Assembly: GCA_013398955.1 (NCBI GenBank)
Contig: VWPU01004879.1
Coordinates: 62,001 to 126,000 of the forward strand
Length of the DNA: 64,000 nucleotides
Origin: Callaeas wilsoni
Lineage: Eukaryota; Chordata; Aves; Passeriformes; Callaeidae
Direction: 5' to 3'
A program made the translations under genes and the position numbers. The notes under the pieces are model-generated. The model did not search any database and was not told the DNA's origin. It worked only from the letters and a program-made list of their open reading frames with translations. Below are positions 59,745-64,000 of this stretch, one piece after another (within the stretch, counting starts at the first letter, position 1; each line of letters begins with the position of its first letter).

Positions 59745-61140
59745 TAGAAGTCAGGTGAAGTCCTGGAAAAAAGGGAAATTTTGTACTCATCTTTAAAAGG
59801 CAGAAAGGAGGACCCTGGGAACTACCAACCTGTCCACCTCACCTCTGTGCCTGGGAAGATCATGGAACAGTTGAACAGTTCCTCCTAGTAGCTGTGCTAA
59901 AGTACGTGGAGAACAGGGAGGTGATTCAAGACAGCCAGCACGCTTGGCTTCACCATGGGAAAGTTCCTGCCTGAACAACCCAGCAGCCTTCTACATTAGA
60001 CTGACTTCAGCATTGGGAAGGGGTAGGCTACAGGTGTCATTTATCTTCTCTAAAGATAAGTGTAAAGACTTCTGTAAAGTCTTTGACATGGTCTCCTACA
60101 ACATCCTTATCTCTAAATTGGAGAGAGGTGGAATTGATGAGTGGACTGCTAGATGGATGACAAGTGGTGTCCCTCAGGGGTCTATGTTGGGACCAATGTT
60201 ATTGAATAACTTCATTAATGACAGAGACAAATGGGTCAAGGGAACCCTCAGCAAATTTGCAGGTGACACTAGGCTGAGTGGTGCAGTTGACACTCCTGAA
60301 GGATGGGATGCCATCCAGAGGGACCTGGACAAGCTCAAGAAGTGGGCCCATAGGAATGTCAGGTGTGAGGTCATGCTGCACTGGGTCAGGACAACCTCTG
60401 ATATCAACATAGACAAGGGGATGAACAGATCCAGAGCAGCCCTGCTGAGGAGGACTCAGGGGTGCTGGTGGGTGAGAGGCTGGACATGAGCCAGCCATGT
60501 GCACTCACAGCCCAGAAAGCCAAACGTGTCCTGGGCTGCATCCAGAGCACCGTGGGCAGCAGGGGAGGGAGGGGATTCTGCCCCTCTGCTCTGCTCTGGT
60601 GAGACCCCACCTGCAGTGCTGTGTCCAGCTCTGGGGTCCCAGCACAGGAAGGGCATTGACCCATTGGAGTCAGTCCAGAGGAGGAACACCAAGAAATTAG
60701 AGGGATGGAGCACCTCTCCTATGAGGAAAGGCTGAGAGAACTGGGATTATTAAGCCTGGAGAAGAGAAGGCTCTGGGTTGACCTTACTGAAGCCTTCCAA
60801 TACCTAAAGGAGTCCTACAACAAAGCTGAAGAAAGACTTTTTTCAAAAGCATGTAGTGACAGGCCAAGGGGAATTGGCTTCAAACTAAAAGGCAGTAGAT
60901 TTAGATGAGATATTAGGAAAAAATTCTATACTGTGAGGATGGTGAGACACTGGAACACATTGCTCAGAGTTGTGGATGACCCATTCCTGAAAGTGTTTAA
61001 GGCCAGTTTGGATGGATCTCTGATAAACCTGGCCTAGTGTCAGGTGTCCCTGTTCCTAGCAGGTGGCTTGGAAGTGGATGATCTTTAAGGTCCCTTCCAA
61101 CCCAGGCCATTCTATGATTCTAAGATTCAGTGATTCTCTA
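59745..61140 (+). mobile_element. CR1: CR1 LINE, about 1.4 kb, 5'-truncated, plus strand
   Basis: The copy begins in the ORF2 segment before the RT core (TCAGGTGAAGTCCTGG, then 'IFKRQKGGPWELP', equivalent to 'IFKKGRKEDPGNYRP'). It runs to a complete 3' end with CCTTCCAACCCAGGCCATTC and a four-fold octamer array (ATTCTATG, ATTCTAAG, ATTCAGTG, ATTCTCTATG). It is GC-richer and less mutated than the older copies, although it is inactive. Confidence 0.9.
59750..61037 (+). pseudogene. CR1 ORF2 reverse-transcriptase remnant, inactivated
   Basis: The 59944-60489 frame gives 'CLNNPAAFY', then '[18 protein letters not shown]' (usual DFSKAFDTVSHN), '[10 protein letters not shown]', and directly '[15 protein letters not shown]'. 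About 20-25 residues that normally lie between 'WTARW' and 'TSGVPQGS' are missing. The polymerase motif reads 'FAGDTRL' instead of 'FADDTKL', so one of the paired catalytic aspartates is replaced. Frameshifts follow near 60370-60490. The C-terminal part continues in another frame at 60705-60908 ('MEHLSYEERLRELGLLSLEKRRLWVDLTEAFQYLK', cut short here). It then meets a stop and ends near 61037. An RT with these changes would not work. Confidence 0.9.
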
Positions 61141-61526
61141 TGTATTTCTTAGATGTGGATACAGGTGCCAACAGTATCTAGTGCACTGGTGTCTTCCACT
61201 ATTTATAGTAATGATTAAAATAATCCTAATCTTTATGTCTGCCTGAGGATATTTGTGAACAAAGATGAAATATACCTAGTATACTGGAGTCCGGAAGTTC
61301 CCAAGTCTTATATGAAATCAAAGTATTCCACAGTTTCTCAGATTTCTTGCTATGGGGCCCCAGTAGATCAAGACACACCAAATTTGTGCCACATATTTTA
61401 CCTCTGAGGATTTGCACTAAGTACATATCTGATTTTTCCCAATAATCATTCACAATTAACACCAATGAAAAACTTAATTATGAGATGGGGTCATCTACAG
61501 TTTTGCATGTGACCTGTTGTAGAAGC
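61141..61526. other. Non-coding sequence between CR1 and a putative LTR
   Basis: Unique sequence. No gene or repeat was recognised. Confidence 0.5.
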
Positions 61527-62162
61527 AATACTGAGAATCTGTAGCAATTAAACACATGGACCAACACTGAAACAAAATCAGTGAGAGAGCGGTACCCAAA
61601 CAGAGTAACAGTCAGAGACTGGATTGGATCAATGGCTCGAGCCAATGCCTCTGTGTGTGTGTGTGGTTGGGGCAGATCACACCTTGCTTTCTGGTGAGAC
61701 AAGGCCCCATGAGGCAGGCACAAGTATTGGACCCTGCTGGCTGTCCCGGAGTTCCTATCTCACACACCTTGGAACTCTAGGCATTGGTAGCTATATCTGT
61801 GTTTTTCTGTATTTCTTCTGTCTTTTTCCCTCTTTCTTTCTTCTCCTTCTAATCCTCTTTCATGAAACATTTTCGGGTAACTTAGCATCTCATAGGTTTA
61901 AATGTTTCTAGGTTAAATGGGCTAAGTTTATGCTAAGTTAATGCAAAATTAATGCTAAGTAATGCGATAATAATTGCTTTATATTGAACTTGGTGTTGTA
62001 TTTACTCCTTTGCCAGAGTTCCTTAATTTTCTATATTTTTGCCAGTAAACTTCTGTGTGATTTTTACCTCTTACCTCTGGTTGGGATTTCTCCTTGCCCA
62101 GCTAGAGTAAAGAAGCCTCAGTTTAACTCCTGAATTTAAGTATTCCAGTGTGTTACAAATAC
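61527..62162 (+). mobile_element. Probable solo LTR with 5-bp target duplication AATAC
   Basis: The body 61532-62157 starts with TG (TGAGAATCTG) and ends with CA (TGTGTTACA). It is flanked by AATAC on both sides (61527-61531 and 62158-62162). Inside are a TG microsatellite, a GC-richer first half and a pyrimidine-rich patch (61800-61865). Four 11-bp GCTAAGTTAAT-like units follow (61921-61962), then an AGTAAA polyadenylation-type signal (62044-62049) and a final 110 bp resembling R-U5 layout. Its sequence is unlike the LTR at 8 and 24.8 kb, so it would be a different family. I reached it from structure and a general resemblance to avian LTRs. A 5-bp match could occur by chance in a search of this size (about 1 in 20). 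Confidence 0.45.
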
Positions 62163-64000
62163 TCATCTTGATTGTCATGACAAGCAGTCATATCATTACC
62201 AAGGTTTGAATTCTCAGGTAAAATGTATTACATGACCTGATAATTTTAGCAACTTTTTTCAAGTGAGGAAAATTGCTGGGGAAACATAATGTTGAGAGTC
62301 TTTTTCTCACTATTTGCTCTTTTTATTGTGCATTTGTCTTTCTGTAAAGAGATAGAATTAATCTCAGGCATCTACAATTTTACATGGCATTTGGAACAGT
62401 TGGCAAATACACTGCTAGTTTTCCATCTATTAATTAATGGAATGTACTTACAGAAACAGTCATAAAATAGATCCATTACTAAACAAACTATATAAAAATG
62501 TTTAGGCCTAGGCCACTGCCTTTTGGATATCTTTAGAATACAGCCTTATCTATGATAATACACAATATTAGAAGCTTTCCCACCCAATATCCAAATATAA
62601 ATTTTCCTGGATTGGATCATTTATAAATAATATATATACACTCTGTAAGTCTCTTCACAGTCCATAGCTCTTTTTCAGCGGAGATACAGTTCTCTGACTT
62701 GATCTACAGATCTCCTTTTTGAGCTCCTTGAGGCTCCTGGACATGGGCTAAAGCCTATGTCTTTAGCCTTTTTTTAACATACAAGAAAGTATAATGTTCT
62801 GTTATGTGGGTGAGAAATACCTGTCCTTCTCCTACCCAAAAGAGCTAGCAAAACTGTTTCTCACCTCCATAAACTGTGCTCTTTCCAAAACCGTTGTCAT
62901 TTCCTTTCTATGGACACTTCTTCATCCAGTATGCTACCCGCTAGAACACACAATCGCTCAAATCCAGCATATTAATTTTTTCATTGGTCTATTTCAACTC
63001 ATGAACTCTTTCATAGAGAAAGATGGCATAGTTTGCGTCACTAAATTCAGATTTTATGAATGGATATGCTTACAAAAATGTGTAATTTGGGACTTAGCAG
63101 TCTAATATGTTATTCAATAATCAATTGGCATCTTAACTTTTCGTTTTCAAAGAAGAAGGATGATTCTGTCAAAAACGATAAGACTCCCTGTACTCCAATA
63201 GCTCTCCTAGAAATTCCTTCTTCACAGCCAGTTTAAAAACCCTAATTTTTCTCTGTTTTTGACACTTTTCAGTGCCTGTGGACTATAATTTTGTCTAGCT
63301 CTATACTTAGATTGAAGATGTTTTATGGAGAAAACAGTCTTTGCATCATTCCTTTAGAACAAATTCTGCACTGGAAAACCATGAAGTTAAACTATGCTTA
63401 TACCTTACCATTTTTCTTGACAAGTTGCTAAAATAACTGATTTCCAGCAGATGAAGTTTGAGCTCAGATATTTATAAATGTGAAGAGAGAAAATTCAGGA
63501 TTATATTTCTTTTCTTAATAATTCCCCCTTATGAATGAGCATGATGTCTGTATAAAATATTTTGAGTGTCAAAATACAGGAAAATCAATACAGTCACCAA
63601 CAGTATTTTTTTCATCTGATATGAAAATCACCATTAAGATAATAACCTTTTATTTAGAAATGCACTGTCTTCTAAACAAAACCACATAATGCTTTTCAAC
63701 ATAATAGGTTTGCCTTCAATTTATTATAAAAGGATATTGCATTTCATTTTACTATGGTTAAAAGTTAACAATATTTTAAATACTTATTGGTCATGCAATT
63801 CCGAATTGTGTTTTCATTCTGGTAAGACACTACCTGATGCAAGCAAAATAAATGGATGTGATTTTTTCTTACACTTATATTTATTTAGTGCATAATGCAT
63901 TTCTCTTCCTTTATTTTGAGAAGCTGAATCCCAAAATTAAGTAGTTTTGAAAGGAAAAGAGCAATAAACTGAAAAAAAGACTTCTAAAATGTTGAATTTC
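62163..64000. other. AT-rich non-coding sequence
   Basis: No gene or transposon was recognised to the window end. The frame at 62794-63105 (103 codons) has no known relative that I can identify. Confidence 0.55.

Noticed and set aside
60404..60735. Several overlapping frames on both strands
   Set aside because: All are in the CR1 at 59745-61140 and are out-of-frame readings of ORF2.
62794..63105. 103-codon plus-strand frame
   Set aside because: No family recognised; typical chance frame in moderately AT-rich DNA.
1..64000. Prokaryotic systems (operons, CRISPR, toxin-antitoxin, phage)
   Set aside because: Avian LINEs and LTRs throughout, no dense coding, and no spaced direct repeats of CRISPR type.

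Overview
This window looks like bird nuclear DNA, probably from a neoavian or passerine species. The evidence is many copies of CR1 retrotransposons, the dominant avian LINE, in both orientations with the typical ATTCTRTG-type octamer 3' ends. There are also two copies of a long LTR of a type I associate with avian endogenous retroviruses. The rest is AT-rich, CpG-poor single-copy sequence. I found no operon, ribosome binding site, CRISPR array, tRNA or rRNA. I recognise no host protein-coding gene, and most open frames are chance or repeat-derived. The window therefore reads as a gene desert or the inside of a very large intron.

Layout. Positions 1-6845 are AT-rich non-coding DNA with a near-perfect RFX X-box palindrome at 6077-6090. 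Positions 6846-10990 are a repeat cluster: a short CR1 tail, a CR1 split by a 1,055-bp antisense LTR (8028-9082), and an internally deleted CR1. Positions 10991-18176 are mostly unique, with one old CR1 (16705-17205). Positions 18177-20710 hold the longest CR1, on the minus strand, with decayed endonuclease and reverse transcriptase remnants. An internally deleted LTR of the same family as the 8-kb one lies at 24758-25258, flanked by a perfect 5-bp duplication ACTGT. A very old CR1/L3-like fragment is at 29435-29900.

Positions 34366-50924 form a long stretch without recognisable transposons. It carries repeated T/G-rich tracts, a TA/CA/TG microsatellite, a long pyrimidine tract and two CpG-bearing islets. 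One islet (40019-40139, minus strand) has the make-up of an exon. From 50925 onward there are four plus-strand CR1 copies, a 71-bp tandem duplication and a probable solo LTR (61532-62157) with candidate duplication AATAC.

I see no novel gene system here. The best leads are the nested and deleted LTR insertions, the exon-like islet at 40.0-40.14 kb, the RFX palindrome, a perfect 13-bp-stem hairpin at 10.1 kb, and a few candidate conserved non-coding blocks. Repeat family names come from recognising sequence patterns, not from a database search. Outer limits of diverged repeats are approximate, to about 10-30 bp.
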